DNA of 64,000 bases from contig NZ_FOYP01000002.1 in the NCBI RefSeq assembly GCF_900115105.1, forward strand, positions 186,001-250,000, read 5' to 3'. Every line of letters begins with the position of its first letter. The stretch's first letter is position 1. This document shows positions 17,386 to 26,728 of the stretch, in pieces. This DNA is from Yoonia tamlensis. Lineage in GTDB: Bacteria > Pseudomonadota > Alphaproteobacteria > Rhodobacterales > Rhodobacteraceae. The notes beneath the pieces were generated by a model. It had not been told where the DNA came from, searched no databases, and worked only from the letters and a program-made list of their open reading frames with translations. The position numbers and the translations under genes are program-made.

Positions 17386-18206
17386 CGCAAATCCCCCATT
17401 GCGACCATATCCATATCGGTGAAATCGACGTTGTCACCGGCCATAGCCCAGCAGAACGTATAAGAACCGGTACCAGCACCACAGTGAACAGACCAAGGCG
17501 GGGAAATAATCGCCTCTTCATTGGCGATCACCATGTGGCGGGTTTCGGTCGGTTCGCCCATAATGTGGAACACGCGCTGATCAGGGTCAACGTCGAAATA
17601 CAAATAGGCTTCCATCCGGCGGTCATGGACATGCGCAGGCATCGTGTTCCAGACGGATCCGGGCTTGAACTGGGTGTAACCCATCAGCAACTGGCAGCTT
17701 TTGCAGACATCAGGGTGCAGAACCTGAATGATCACGCGCTCGTTTGCTTGTTCGGGGGTGCCAAGTTCAACGCGGCGTGCATCGGATTCCTTGATATGCG
17801 TGGTGGGGTAGGTTTGGTGCGCGGGGGCGGACAGAATGTAGAAACGCCCAGCGCCCGAAAACGTCAACGCGCCGCCGCCCATACCGACATATAGCACCTC
17901 GCCTTTTTCAAGCGTATAGGTCTGGCCATCCACCGCAACGTCACCCGCAGCACCGATGTTCAGCACAGCCATTTCACGGCGCTCAAGGAATGTTTTGGTG
18001 CCGGTTTCGGGCATGTCCGACAGTGTTAAGGGGCCATTAGCTGGCACGGCAGAGCCCATGATCAGCCGGTCATAATGGCTATAGGTCAGGTTGATTTCAT
18101 CATCGGCAAACAGACCGCCGACATGAAAATGGCTGCGCAGCCCTTGGGTATCCAGCGTTTTGGCCGTTGCCGGATCAATGGCATAGCGGGTTTCGGTTTT
18201 CAGCAT
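17382..18206 (-). CDS. kduI: 5-dehydro-4-deoxy-D-glucuronate isomerase KduI
   Basis: This 274-residue double-cupin isomerase converts 5-keto-4-deoxyuronate to 2,5-diketo-3-deoxygluconate. The zinc ligands are in PAHVHDRRMEAYLYFD (H-x-H and E) and SPPWSVHCGAG (H). The length matches the E. coli enzyme. RBS AGGA lies eight bases before the ATG. The 15-bp gap from kdgF and the overlap with kduD place it in the middle of the operon. Confidence 0.95.
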   Translation of the reverse strand: MLKTETRYAIDPATAKTLDTQGLRSHFHVGGLFADDEINLTYSHYDRLIMGSAVPANGPLTLSDMPETGTKTFLERREMAVLNIGAAGDVAVDGQTYTLEKGEVLYVGMGGGALTFSGAGRFYILSAPAHQTYPTTHIKESDARRVELGTPEQANERVIIQVLHPDVCKSCQLLMGYTQFKPGSVWNTMPAHVHDRRMEAYLYFDVDPDQRVFHIMGEPTETRHMVIANEEAIISPPWSVHCGAGTGSYTFCWAMAGDNVDFTDMDMVAMGDLR

Positions 18207-18221
18207 GAGCGTTATCCTAAA

Positions 18222-18533
18222 CTAGAGAAAATCATCGCGCCGCGGCGTGAACGTATCGATCAGGCGGCCAGCGGCAACGCAGCGACAGCCGTGGACGGCT
18301 TGGGTCGGAATAACAAAACTGTCACCAGGGCCGACTTTGGTTTCGACGCCATCAACGGAAAACACGAATTCGCCGCTTTCGACATAGGTGGATTGAATAT
18401 GCGGGTGATTGTGCAGCGCACCTTCGCCACCTGTGTTAAATGTAAATGCCACAACCATCAGTTCGGGGCTGTCTGACAGCACCTGACGGGTGACGCCCTC
18501 GCTGGCTTGGATAACGGGGAATTGCTTGATCAT
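18222..18533 (-). CDS. kdgF: KdgF-like cupin, unsaturated uronate linearisation
   Basis: This is a 103-residue single-cupin protein. The metal-site pattern HNHPHIQSTYV and a later His in QAVHGCRC match KdgF, which opens 4,5-unsaturated monouronates to the linear keto form used by KduI and DEH reductases. The ATG at 18533 has AAGGAA six bases before it; a TTG at 18548 would overlap uxaC without its own RBS. KdgF acts on products of pectin and alginate lyases, so it links this operon to the PL15 lyase at 43748-46078. Confidence 0.87.
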   Translation of the reverse strand: MIKQFPVIQASEGVTRQVLSDSPELMVVAFTFNTGGEGALHNHPHIQSTYVESGEFVFSVDGVETKVGPGDSFVIPTQAVHGCRCVAAGRLIDTFTPRRDDFL

Positions 18534-18544
18534 TTTGATTTCCT

Positions 18545-19951
18545 TCAAAGCTTGTAAGCGGATTTTGCAAGACGGTAAGCAAGGTCAATTGCGACCTCTT
18601 GTGCATCGGTCAGACCGATCCGGCCTGTGGCCACCAGATTGGCCAGATAGGCGCAATCGGACCGGCGCGCGACATCGTGGCGGGCAGGGATGGAACAGAA
18701 GGCGCGGGTATCATCGTTGAAACCGACGGTGTTATAGAAACCGGCGGTTTCGGTCGTGGCCTCGCGGAACCGCTTGATGCCTTCATAGCTGTCATGGAAC
18801 CACCACGGCGGGCCAAGGCGCAGCGCAGGGTAAGCCCCGGCAAGCGGCGCGAGTTCGCGGCTATAACTGGTTTCATCCAGCGTAAAGATAATGATGGTCA
18901 GGCTCGGTTCCATCCCGACCGCATCAAGCAGCGGTTTTAACGCCTGCACATAGTTGGTTTGGGTCGGAATATCGAAACCTTTATCGCGGCCAAACTGCGC
19001 AAAAGTGCCTGCCGAATGGTTGCGGAACGATCCCGGATGGATTTGCAACACCATGCCATCATCAAGGCTCATCCGTGCCATTTCGGTCAGCATCTGCCCG
19101 CGAAACGCGTCGGCTTCGTCAGCGGTGCATGTACCTGCCAGCGCCTTGGCAAAAAGTGCGGCAGCATCGGCTTGCGGCATGTCTTTCGTACGGGCGGTGG
19201 CATGACCGTGATCGGTCGCGGTGGCGCCATGTGTCTTGAAAAATGCGCGGCGCGCACGGTGCGCACGTAGATATCCGTCCCAACTGGTCGTATCTTCACC
19301 CGTCAAAGCACCAAATTGCACGACGTTATCGGCAAAGCCTTCGAATTCAGGATCAACCACATTGTCAGGGCGGTAGGTGGTCACAACACGCCCGTTCCAA
19401 TCGCTATCCGCAGTCATCTTATGCCATTTCAGGTCATCTAGCGCGCTTTCGGTGGTTGCCAGAACTTCGATTCCGAAACGGTCGAACAGGGCGCGGGGGC
19501 GGTAGGCATCTGTCGCAAGCTGGGCATCGATATGGTTGTAATAGCTATCAGCGGTATCCACGTTGAGACGTTCATCAATGCCAAAGACGTGTTCAAACGA
19601 ATGATCCAGCCACATCGCGGACGGAGTGCCGCGCAGCAGATGATAATTCTGCGCAAAACAGTGCCAGATTTTGCGTGGGTCGGCTTCAACGGCACCACCA
19701 TCCACGCGCGGCACCCCTAGGCTGGCCATTGGCACCCCCTGCGACACAAGCATGCGAAACACATAATGGTCAGGGACGACAATCAGCTGGGCTGGGTCGG
19801 GAAAGCGGGCATTGTTTGCGAACCAGCTAGGGTCGCAATGCCCGTGGGGGCTGATAATCGGCAGCGCTGCGACAGATTCGTACAGGTCACGCGCAATCTT
19901 GCGGACCGTCGGCTCCACCGGAAAAAGTCTATCTGGATCTGTTAATGACAT
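18545..19951 (-). CDS. uxaC: Glucuronate/galacturonate isomerase UxaC
   Basis: This 468-residue uronate isomerase of the amidohydrolase superfamily converts D-glucuronate to D-fructuronate (or galacturonate to tagaturonate). The metal motif ISPHGHCDPSWFANN is near residue 35. The run LRLGPPWWFHDSYEGIKRFRE and the C-terminal FCSIPARHDVARRSDC are family hallmarks. The start at 19951 (MSLTDPDRLFP) has GGGAA before it; a GTG at 19981 lies inside the putative operator. It is the first gene of the minus-strand hexuronate operon and is divergent from a GntR regulator. Confidence 0.95.
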   Translation of the reverse strand: MSLTDPDRLFPVEPTVRKIARDLYESVAALPIISPHGHCDPSWFANNARFPDPAQLIVVPDHYVFRMLVSQGVPMASLGVPRVDGGAVEADPRKIWHCFAQNYHLLRGTPSAMWLDHSFEHVFGIDERLNVDTADSYYNHIDAQLATDAYRPRALFDRFGIEVLATTESALDDLKWHKMTADSDWNGRVVTTYRPDNVVDPEFEGFADNVVQFGALTGEDTTSWDGYLRAHRARRAFFKTHGATATDHGHATARTKDMPQADAAALFAKALAGTCTADEADAFRGQMLTEMARMSLDDGMVLQIHPGSFRNHSAGTFAQFGRDKGFDIPTQTNYVQALKPLLDAVGMEPSLTIIIFTLDETSYSRELAPLAGAYPALRLGPPWWFHDSYEGIKRFREATTETAGFYNTVGFNDDTRAFCSIPARHDVARRSDCAYLANLVATGRIGLTDAQEVAIDLAYRLAKSAYKL

Positions 19952-19974
19952 CTGATTTCCCGAAAGTACTTGAG

Positions 19975-20008
19975 CTACCACTAGTCATCTAATATGCTAG
20001 TCTGGTAG
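19975..20008. promoter_or_regulatory. Interrupted inverted repeat between uxaC and gntR (candidate operator)
   Basis: CTACCA (19975-19980) pairs with TGGTAG (20003-20008). Inside are ACTAGT (19980-19985) and ATGCTAGTCT (19994-20003), the latter matching 8 of 10 positions of ATACTAGTAT, the palindrome found at three other promoters in this window. It sits in the 79-bp gap between the divergent genes, suited to control by the GntR product. Confidence 0.5.
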
Positions 20009-20030
20009 ATAGGTCAAACTGGAATATGAC

Positions 20031-20723
20031 ATGAGCGTGCACAATTCACCGACCCTGACACCCGCAGCCACTGCGACAGATCAGGTGTTTCAGGCGCTCT
20101 ACTCGCAAATTGTCTCGCTCGAGCTTGCCCCGGGCGCCAAAGTATCCGAGGCCGAAGTTGCACGATCGCTCGGGGTTTCGCGCCAACCGGTGCGGGATGC
20201 ATTTTACCGCCTGTCAGAGCTTGGCTTTATGCTGATCAGGCCACAACGTGCCACGACCGTCACCTATATTTCGCCGCAGGCGTTACACGACGCGCGGTTT
20301 ATCCGCTGCGCTCTCGAGGTGGAATGCCTGCGCGCGGCCATCGCACGGGCGACAGATGATGACATTGCGCGGCTTGATAACCATTTGGCGGGCCAGCAGG
20401 CCGCGCTCGACTCTGGTGACAAGATCGCATTCCATCATCTTGATGACAGTTTTCACGAACTGATCTGCAATATCGCAGGACACCCTAAAGCATGGGTGAT
20501 CATCCACGACCAAAAGGTGCATCTTGATCGTTTGCGTTATTTGTCATTGACCGTCGGCGCGCAAACCGCGCTGGATGATCACGTTGCGATCATGAACTGC
20601 ATCCGGTCAGGTGACGCAGACCGCGCCGAAACAGAACTGCGCGCACATCTTGCGCGTATTCTTGACGTCCTCGACAAGGTTATCGCCACACATCCAGAGC
20701 TGATCGAAACAAGCGGTTTCTAA
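20031..20723 (+). CDS. GntR-family (FadR-type) regulator of the hexuronate operon
   Basis: This is a 230-residue regulator. An N-terminal winged helix (residues about 15-80) has recognition helix SLGVSRQPVRDAFYRL, and a C-terminal FCD-type helical sensor has metal-site-like residues (DDSFHELI, H late in the domain). It is divergent from uxaC with an inverted repeat between them, so it probably represses the operon until a uronate intermediate binds. Its recognition helix VSRQPVRDAF is identical to that of the GntR at 57471-58154, so both may read the same operator. Confidence 0.88.
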   Translation: MSVHNSPTLTPAATATDQVFQALYSQIVSLELAPGAKVSEAEVARSLGVSRQPVRDAFYRLSELGFMLIRPQRATTVTYISPQALHDARFIRCALEVECLRAAIARATDDDIARLDNHLAGQQAALDSGDKIAFHHLDDSFHELICNIAGHPKAWVIIHDQKVHLDRLRYLSLTVGAQTALDDHVAIMNCIRSGDADRAETELRAHLARILDVLDKVIATHPELIETSGF

Positions 20724-20835
20724 CGACACCGCTGCCCCCCGCCAATTCCCGCTGCATGTTTTTTTGGCGCGCTCCGGAAACACGCCCAATTATTAATCAT
20801 TGACACAGATCTCAATTGTGTGTGCGATGTTAGTG

Positions 20836-20882
20836 TTTGACCAATGCACCTTCTTTTTGACCAATTGGTCTAGAAATATACT
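20836..20882 (+). promoter_or_regulatory. Candidate operator/promoter of the BMP-type ABC operon
   Basis: TTTGACCAAT occurs twice exactly 20 bp apart (20836-20845 and 20856-20865). The second copy opens the perfect 12-bp palindrome GACCAATTGGTC (20859-20870). A -10-like TATACT follows at 20877-20882, about 20 bp before the start codon at 20903. The layout suggests a dimeric regulator sitting on the promoter. Confidence 0.5.
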
Positions 20883-20902
20883 AATAATAAGGGACATTTA
20901 TC

Positions 20903-21931
20903 ATGACGAGCCACGTCAAAACGCAGCTACCCACCCGCCGCCGGTTCCTGACCAGCACGGCGATGGGCGCTCTTTCAATTTCTGCGCTTTCCGCGCCGAC
21001 GGCCCTGTTTGCCCAAGACCCGATCAAGGTTGCAGGCATCTATACGGTTCCGGTTGAACAACAATGGGTCAGCCGCATCCACATCGCAGCGCTCGCCGCG
21101 CAAGAAGCCGGCGAAATCGAATATACCTATTCCGAAAACACCGCCAACACGGATTACCCGCGCGTCATGCGAGAATACGCCGAAGCAGGTTATGACATGA
21201 TCGTTGGGGAAATTTTCGGCGCCGAGGCCGAAGCCCGCGAAGTGGCCGCCGAATACCCCAATGTCGCCTTCCTGATGGGATCATCATTCAAAGAAGACCC
21301 CACTCTGCCGAACCTGTCGGTCTTTGATAACTATATCCAAGACGCGGCCTATCTGTCGGGTATCGTCGCGGGCGCGATGTCCGAATCGGGCAATATAGGC
21401 ATGGTCGGCGGATTCCCGATCCCCGAGGTGAACCGCCTGATGCATGCCTTCATGGCCGGTGCGGCGGAAATGAACCCTGATATTACATTCCAAGTGTCGT
21501 TCATCGGGTCATGGTTCGATCCACCCAAGGCCAAAGAAACTGCCTTTGCGATGATCGAAAACGGCGCGGATATGCTTTACGCAGAACGCTTTGGCGTATC
21601 CGATGCTGCACAGGAAAAGGGCGTGCTTGCCATCGGCAACGTCATCGACACGCAGGCCGACTACCCTGAAACCGTTGTCGCATCTGCGATTTGGGATTTC
21701 GGCCCAACGATGACAGCCGCGGTCGCAGCGGTGAAGGCCGGCGCATTTACCGCCGACGATTATGGTCAATATTCGTTCATGCATGTTGGCGGATGTTATC
21801 TGGCACCATTCGGCACGTTCGAAGGGAAAATCCCACAAGCCGCGCTTGACCTGATTGCAACACGCGAAGCAGCGATCAAAGACGGATCATTCACCGTTAC
21901 GATCAACGACGAAGAACCAAAGTCGTCATAA
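20903..21931 (+). CDS. BMP/PnrA-like ABC transporter substrate-binding protein
   Basis: This is a 342-residue periplasmic protein of the basic membrane protein (BMP) family, whose members bind nucleosides, nucleobases or related compounds. The N terminus has a Tat-type signal (TRRRFLTSTA at residues 11-20) with probable cleavage after LFA at residue 37. The mature part shows the BMP pattern KVAGIYTVPVEQQW, EYPNVAFLMGSS and a NRLMHAFMAG segment. It heads the operon with an RbsA-like ATPase, two permeases and a deaminase-family enzyme, which points to a nitrogen heterocycle as substrate. Confidence 0.88.
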   Translation: MTSHVKTQLPTRRRFLTSTAMGALSISALSAPTALFAQDPIKVAGIYTVPVEQQWVSRIHIAALAAQEAGEIEYTYSENTANTDYPRVMREYAEAGYDMIVGEIFGAEAEAREVAAEYPNVAFLMGSSFKEDPTLPNLSVFDNYIQDAAYLSGIVAGAMSESGNIGMVGGFPIPEVNRLMHAFMAGAAEMNPDITFQVSFIGSWFDPPKAKETAFAMIENGADMLYAERFGVSDAAQEKGVLAIGNVIDTQADYPETVVASAIWDFGPTMTAAVAAVKAGAFTADDYGQYSFMHVGGCYLAPFGTFEGKIPQAALDLIATREAAIKDGSFTVTINDEEPKSS

Positions 21932-21932
21932 A

Positions 21933-23474
21933 ATGTCAGGCGTAGATTCGGCGCAGCCCGTTCTGCGCCTGCAAAATATCACCAAACGATTTGGACCTGT
22001 CACCGCCAATGAGGCGGTGACATTTGATCTGGCCAAAGGCGAAGTTATCGCGCTTTTGGGCGAAAATGGTGCGGGTAAAACCACGCTGATGAATATCCTT
22101 TTCGGCCAATACACCGCCGACGAAGGGCAGGTCAGCGTCTTTGGCAAACCGCTGCCACCAGGCAATCCGCGCGCAGCACTTGATGCGGGCGTTGGCATGG
22201 TGCACCAGCATTTCACCTTGGCCGGAAACCTGACCGTCTGGGAAAACATCGTGTTGGGCGCGCAACCGCTGCACGCGCCGCGCCTGCGTGCGGGGGCGGC
22301 CAAGGCCAAAATCCGCGCCCTATCAGAAGAATTCCAGCTTAAGGTCGATCCGGATGCCAAGATTAGCGCACTCACAGTTGGCGAACGCCAGCGCGTTGAA
22401 ATTCTCAAGGCGCTTTACCGCGATGCGCGGATTCTGATCCTCGACGAACCCACCGCCGTACTGACACCGCAAGAAACTGACGCGCTTTTTGCGACCCTGC
22501 GCAAGGCCATTGATCTTGGGCTGTCGATTGTTTTCATCTCGCATAAATTGCACGAGGTCATGGCGATATCGAACCGCGTTCTTGTCTTGCGGCACGGCAA
22601 ATTGGTGGCCGAAAGGGCAACGTTAGACACTGATCGGGCCGAATTATCCGCCCTGATGGTTGGCGCAGAAACCAGCGCGCCCGAACTGTCACGCGCAACG
22701 CCCGGTGCGCCGCTTTTGTCATTGGCGCAACTATCCACGCCACCCATCGGCACCGCCCCCGGATTGCGCAAAATAGACCTGACATTGCGCGCAGGCCAAA
22801 TCACCGGACTTGCGGGCGTGTCAGGCAACGGGCAGGCCGCGCTTTCGGATTTGATTTCCGGTTTGGTGAGCCCGCAATCGGGCACATTCGAAATTGCGGG
22901 CAGCCCCGTCACCGGTTGGACACCGCGCACTGCCATCGCCCAAGGGATCGCGCGCATCCCCGAAGATCGCCACAAGACCGGAACAATTGCCGATTTTGAC
23001 CTGACCGAAAACACGATCCTTGAAACCTATGCCACGCAGTTTTCCAAGCGCGGCTGGATGAACTGGCGTGGTGCCAAAGCCCATGCCGAAGCCCTGATCA
23101 AGACCTACGACGTGCGCTGCTCTGGCCCTGATGCGCGCATTCGGCTGCTGTCGGGGGGGAATATGCAAAAGCTGATCCTCGGGCGGGTGTTGGAAAACGC
23201 GCCGCGCATTATTTTGGCAAATCAGCCGGTGCGCGGGTTGGATATTGGTGCTGTGAATTATGTGCACGGGCGGTTGGCTGCGGCGCGCGATGCAGGGGCC
23301 GCGGTGCTGCTTATTTCAGAAGATCTTGATGAAATCATGCGCCTGTCCGATGTGATCCATGTGATCAGTGACGGGCGGCTTAGCCCGGAATTTGCGCGCG
23401 GCACTATGCAGCCTGAACAGCTTGGTGTTTGGATGGCTGGTGACGGATTTGAGGGTGAAAACCATGCGGCTTGA
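21933..23474 (+). CDS. Double-domain ABC ATPase of the BMP-type importer
   Basis: This is a 513-residue RbsA/YufO-like ATPase with two nucleotide-binding halves. The first has Walker A GENGAGKTT near residue 46 and signature LTVGERQRVEILKAL. The second has the degenerate start GVSGNGQAALSDLISG and signature LLSGGNMQKLILGRVL. An intact first and altered second half are usual in this class. The ATG at 21933 comes right after the binding-protein stop; upstream in-frame codons lie inside that gene. The 3' end overlaps the first permease gene by 11 bp. Confidence 0.92.
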   Translation: MSGVDSAQPVLRLQNITKRFGPVTANEAVTFDLAKGEVIALLGENGAGKTTLMNILFGQYTADEGQVSVFGKPLPPGNPRAALDAGVGMVHQHFTLAGNLTVWENIVLGAQPLHAPRLRAGAAKAKIRALSEEFQLKVDPDAKISALTVGERQRVEILKALYRDARILILDEPTAVLTPQETDALFATLRKAIDLGLSIVFISHKLHEVMAISNRVLVLRHGKLVAERATLDTDRAELSALMVGAETSAPELSRATPGAPLLSLAQLSTPPIGTAPGLRKIDLTLRAGQITGLAGVSGNGQAALSDLISGLVSPQSGTFEIAGSPVTGWTPRTAIAQGIARIPEDRHKTGTIADFDLTENTILETYATQFSKRGWMNWRGAKAHAEALIKTYDVRCSGPDARIRLLSGGNMQKLILGRVLENAPRIILANQPVRGLDIGAVNYVHGRLAAARDAGAAVLLISEDLDEIMRLSDVIHVISDGRLSPEFARGTMQPEQLGVWMAGDGFEGENHAA

Positions 23475-24513
23475 ACCTATCGCAAACCCCAGCCTGACAC
23501 GGCGGTTAACCTTGCCTGCACTCGCGATCGTGGCAACGATTGTGATCGCGTCACTGCTTGCATTGATCGCAGGCGGCAACCCGTTTGCGGTCTTGGGCCA
23601 AATCATCATCGGGGCATTCGGGTCCAAATTCGCCTTGTTAGAGACGCTAAACCGCGCAACCCCACTGATTTTCACGGGGCTGGCCATCGCTGTCGCCTTC
23701 CGCGCAAAGCTGTGGAACATCGGCGCAGAGGCACAATTATACGCCGGCGCCGTGATGGTGGCTGTTCTGGGCACGGGCGCATTGCAACTGCCCGCGCCGC
23801 TCTTGTTAACCATTATGGCACTCGCCGCGATGATGGCCGGGGCGTTTTTGCTGCTGGTGCCCGCGCTTTTGAAAACGCGGCTCGGGGTGGATGAGGTCGT
23901 CACCACCCTTTTGTTCAACTTCATCTTCTTGCTGTTTGTGTCCTACCTTCTTGAAGGGCCTCTTAAGGATCCGATGGGCATGGGCTGGCCCAAATCTGCG
24001 CACCTGATCCCCGAAGCAAGATTACCCCGCATCGTTGACGGGCTGCGCCTGCACTGGGGGTTTGCGCTGGCGCTGATCGCTGCCGTGGTGGTCTGGGTCA
24101 TCGACGCAAAAACCACGCTTGGCTTTGAAATGCGCGCCGTCGGCCAAAACGCCGAGGCCGCGCGATTTGCGGGCATTCCGGTGACCAAAGTGATCCTGAA
24201 GACCGCGCTATTGTCCGGTGGATTGGCCGCTCTTGCCGGCTTTTCAGAGGTTGCGGGGCTGAAGGGATCGCTCACGCTCGATCTGTCACCGGGGTTTGGG
24301 TACACGGGGATCGTCGTGGCGATGCTGGCGCTTTTGCACCCGTTGGGCGTTGTGGTTGCGGCGCTTTTTGTTGCGGCGATCTTTGTCGGTGCCGATAGCA
24401 TGAGCCGCGCAATCGGCGTGCCAAGCTATCTGGCCGATATCATGCTTGCGACCGCCCTATTATTCATGGTGCTTGCGATCTTACTAACCAAATTTCGCGT
24501 GCGGAGAGACTGA
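23464..24513 (+). CDS. BMP-type ABC importer permease 1
   Basis: This 349-residue BPD_transp_2 permease has about eight to ten membrane segments and the hallmarks AVAFRAKLWNIGAEAQLYAGA, KTRLGVDEVVTTLLFNFI and GFSEVAGLKGSLTLDLSPGFGYTGI. It matches the larger permease of nucleoside BMP systems (NupP-like). The start at 23464 has GAGGG before it and overlaps the ATPase end; earlier start codons lie inside the ATPase gene. Confidence 0.92.
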   Translation: MRLEPIANPSLTRRLTLPALAIVATIVIASLLALIAGGNPFAVLGQIIIGAFGSKFALLETLNRATPLIFTGLAIAVAFRAKLWNIGAEAQLYAGAVMVAVLGTGALQLPAPLLLTIMALAAMMAGAFLLLVPALLKTRLGVDEVVTTLLFNFIFLLFVSYLLEGPLKDPMGMGWPKSAHLIPEARLPRIVDGLRLHWGFALALIAAVVVWVIDAKTTLGFEMRAVGQNAEAARFAGIPVTKVILKTALLSGGLAALAGFSEVAGLKGSLTLDLSPGFGYTGIVVAMLALLHPLGVVVAALFVAAIFVGADSMSRAIGVPSYLADIMLATALLFMVLAILLTKFRVRRD

Positions 24514-25457
24514 TGGAACTTTTTGAAATCCTCACCTCTGCCGCATTTTGGGCCGCTGCAATCCGCATCGCGTCACCACTGATATTCGCAACAATGGGCG
24601 AATTGATCTGTGAACGGGCAGGGGTTTTGAACCTTGGAATCGAAGGGATCATGGTCGCGGGTGCATTCGCTGGCTGGATCGCCGTTTGGGCCGGAATGCC
24701 GCTTTGGGGCGGTGTTAGTGTCGCATTTATGGTCGGCATGGGCCTTGGCGGCATCCATTCGATCCTGTCTGTTCCGTTCGGATTGTCACAACATGTCGTC
24801 GGGATCGGGCTGACGCTGCTTGCCACATCTGCCACGTTCTACACCTACCGCGTGATGCTGCCAGAGGTATCAACGCCGCCGAAAATCGACGCGTTCCAAC
24901 CGTTCCCGATACCTATCCTGTCAGACATCCCGTTCTTCGGCCCGGCCCTGTTTCAACAAACCGCGCTGACCTATTTGGCCTTCATCCTTGTCGGGGTCGT
25001 GTCATTCACGCTGTACCGCACACCGCTGGGATTGGCGGTGCGCGCGGCAGGTGAAAGCCCTGCGGCGGTGGCTGCACAGGGGCTATCAGTCACCGCGATC
25101 CGCATGGGCGCGGTCATGGTTGGCAGCGGCTGTATGGCCGTGGGTGGCGCTTTTCTAACAATGTCCGCCTTTGACAGCTTCTTTTTCGATATGGTGAACG
25201 GGCGCGGCTGGATCTGCATCGCGCTGGTGGTCTTTGGCGCGTGGCGACCTGGCAAGGCGCTGTTCGGTGCGATCCTGTTCGCGGCATTTGATGCGCTGCA
25301 AATCCGTTTGCAACAAACCGGCATCGGGGCAGTTGTCCCCTATCAGGTCTTTCTGATGATGCCCTATATCCTGTCAATCCTCGCGCTGATCGCCATGTCG
25401 CGCCGCGCCGAAGTACCAGCCGCGCTTATGGTGCCGTTCAACAAAGGAGAGCGTTAA
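24513..25457 (+). CDS. BMP-type ABC importer permease 2
   Basis: This 314-residue partner permease of the same family carries IFATMGELICERAGVLNLGIEG, YRTPLGLAVRAAGESPAAVAAQG and NGRGWICIALVVFGAWRP. These match the smaller permease of nucleoside importers (NupQ-like). The start overlaps the previous stop as TGATG and its own stop overlaps the next start as TAATG, so the five genes form one translationally coupled operon. Confidence 0.92.
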   Translation: MELFEILTSAAFWAAAIRIASPLIFATMGELICERAGVLNLGIEGIMVAGAFAGWIAVWAGMPLWGGVSVAFMVGMGLGGIHSILSVPFGLSQHVVGIGLTLLATSATFYTYRVMLPEVSTPPKIDAFQPFPIPILSDIPFFGPALFQQTALTYLAFILVGVVSFTLYRTPLGLAVRAAGESPAAVAAQGLSVTAIRMGAVMVGSGCMAVGGAFLTMSAFDSFFFDMVNGRGWICIALVVFGAWRPGKALFGAILFAAFDALQIRLQQTGIGAVVPYQVFLMMPYILSILALIAMSRRAEVPAALMVPFNKGER

Positions 25458-26728
25458 TGTTCGATCTGCTGATCAAAGGCGGCACGCTGCCCGACGGGAC
25501 CGTGGCCGATATCGCAATCAAAGGCGACCGGATTGCAGAAATTGCACCCAATATCACCGCTGAAGCGGGTGAAACCATTGATGCAACGGGCGATCTTGTG
25601 TCGCCCCCGTTTGTTGATCCGCACTTTCATATGGACGCAACATTGTCCTATGGCACCCCGCGCGTGAACGCATCGGGCACGCTGCTTGAGGGTATTAACC
25701 TCTGGGGCGAATTGCGCGACATCGCGACGGTGGATGACATGGTCGCGCGCGCGCTGCGCTATTGCGACTGGGCGGCATCGACAGGATTGCTGGCCATTCG
25801 CAGCCATGTCGACACGACACCTGACCATCTGAACACCGTCACCGCGATGCTTGAGGTAAAAGAGGCGGTTAAAGACTACATCGACCTGCAACTGGTCGCA
25901 TTCCCGCAAGACGGGCTTTACCGTGCGCCAAATGGGCGTGAAAACCTGATCCGTGCGCTGGATATGGGGGTCGAAGTTGTCGGCGGCATCCCGCATTTTG
26001 AACGGACGATGCAAGACGGTGCCGACAGCTTGCAAGACCTCTGCGAAATCGCGGCGGAACGCGGGTTGATGGTCGATATCCACTGCGACGAAACCGATGA
26101 CCCGAACTCGCGCCATATTGAAACACTGGCGTTTGAAACCACGCGGCTAGGGCTGGAAGGCCGGGTCGCCGGGTCACATCTGACGTCGATGCATTCGATG
26201 GATAACTATTATGTTTCCAAGCTGTTACCCCTGATTGCAGAGGCTGGAATTTCTGCCATTCCAAACCCGCTGATCAACATCATGTTGCAGGGGCGGCACG
26301 ATACATTTCCCAAACGGCGCGGGCTAACGCGGGTGAAGGAGATGCAAGCGATGGGTATTCGCGTCGGTTGGGGGCAAGATTGCGTTTTGGACCCTTGGTA
26401 CAGCCTTGGTACCGCCGATATGCTGGATGTGGCGTTCATGGGGCTGCATGTCGCCCAGATGAGCCACCCTGACGAAATGGCCCGCTGTTTCACGATGGTA
26501 ACAGAGACAAACGCAGCAATTATCGGGTTAAAAGATTACGGTCTGCACAAGGGTGCGGTGGCCTCGCTTGTGATCTTGGACGCTGCCAACCCGACCGAGG
26601 CCCTGCGCCTGCGCCCAGCGCGGCTGGCCGTGGTTGCCAAAGGCAAAGTCATCGCGCGCAGCCCGCGTGCCGATGCGGCGTTAACCTTGCCAGGCCGTCC
26701 AGCGCAGGTACGCCGGCGGGTAAATTAA
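25457..26728 (+). CDS. Cytosine deaminase-family amidohydrolase (CodA-like)
   Basis: This 423-residue metal-dependent hydrolase is collinear with E. coli cytosine deaminase. It has metal motif VDPHFHMDAT, LQLVAFPQDGL, catalytic VDIHCDETDD, AGSHLTSMHS and LQGRHDTFPKRRGLTRVKEM. The active-site Asp is in GQDCVLDPWYSLGTADML, where E. coli CodA has HDDVFDPWY. The residue after the catalytic Asp (D314 in E. coli, near the pyrimidine C5) is Cys here and the preceding His is Gln, so the substrate may not be cytosine. It is coupled to the BMP importer, so it probably acts on the imported compound. Its stop overlaps the hglS stop on the other strand through TTAA. Confidence 0.87.
   Translation: MFDLLIKGGTLPDGTVADIAIKGDRIAEIAPNITAEAGETIDATGDLVSPPFVDPHFHMDATLSYGTPRVNASGTLLEGINLWGELRDIATVDDMVARALRYCDWAASTGLLAIRSHVDTTPDHLNTVTAMLEVKEAVKDYIDLQLVAFPQDGLYRAPNGRENLIRALDMGVEVVGGIPHFERTMQDGADSLQDLCEIAAERGLMVDIHCDETDDPNSRHIETLAFETTRLGLEGRVAGSHLTSMHSMDNYYVSKLLPLIAEAGISAIPNPLINIMLQGRHDTFPKRRGLTRVKEMQAMGIRVGWGQDCVLDPWYSLGTADMLDVAFMGLHVAQMSHPDEMARCFTMVTETNAAIIGLKDYGLHKGAVASLVILDAANPTEALRLRPARLAVVAKGKVIARSPRADAALTLPGRPAQVRRRVN

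Noticed and set aside
20740-20769. CGCCAA/TTGGCG as a terminator after the hexuronate GntR gene
   Set aside because: A six-base stem with a long loop is too weak, and the T-run lies before the second arm.
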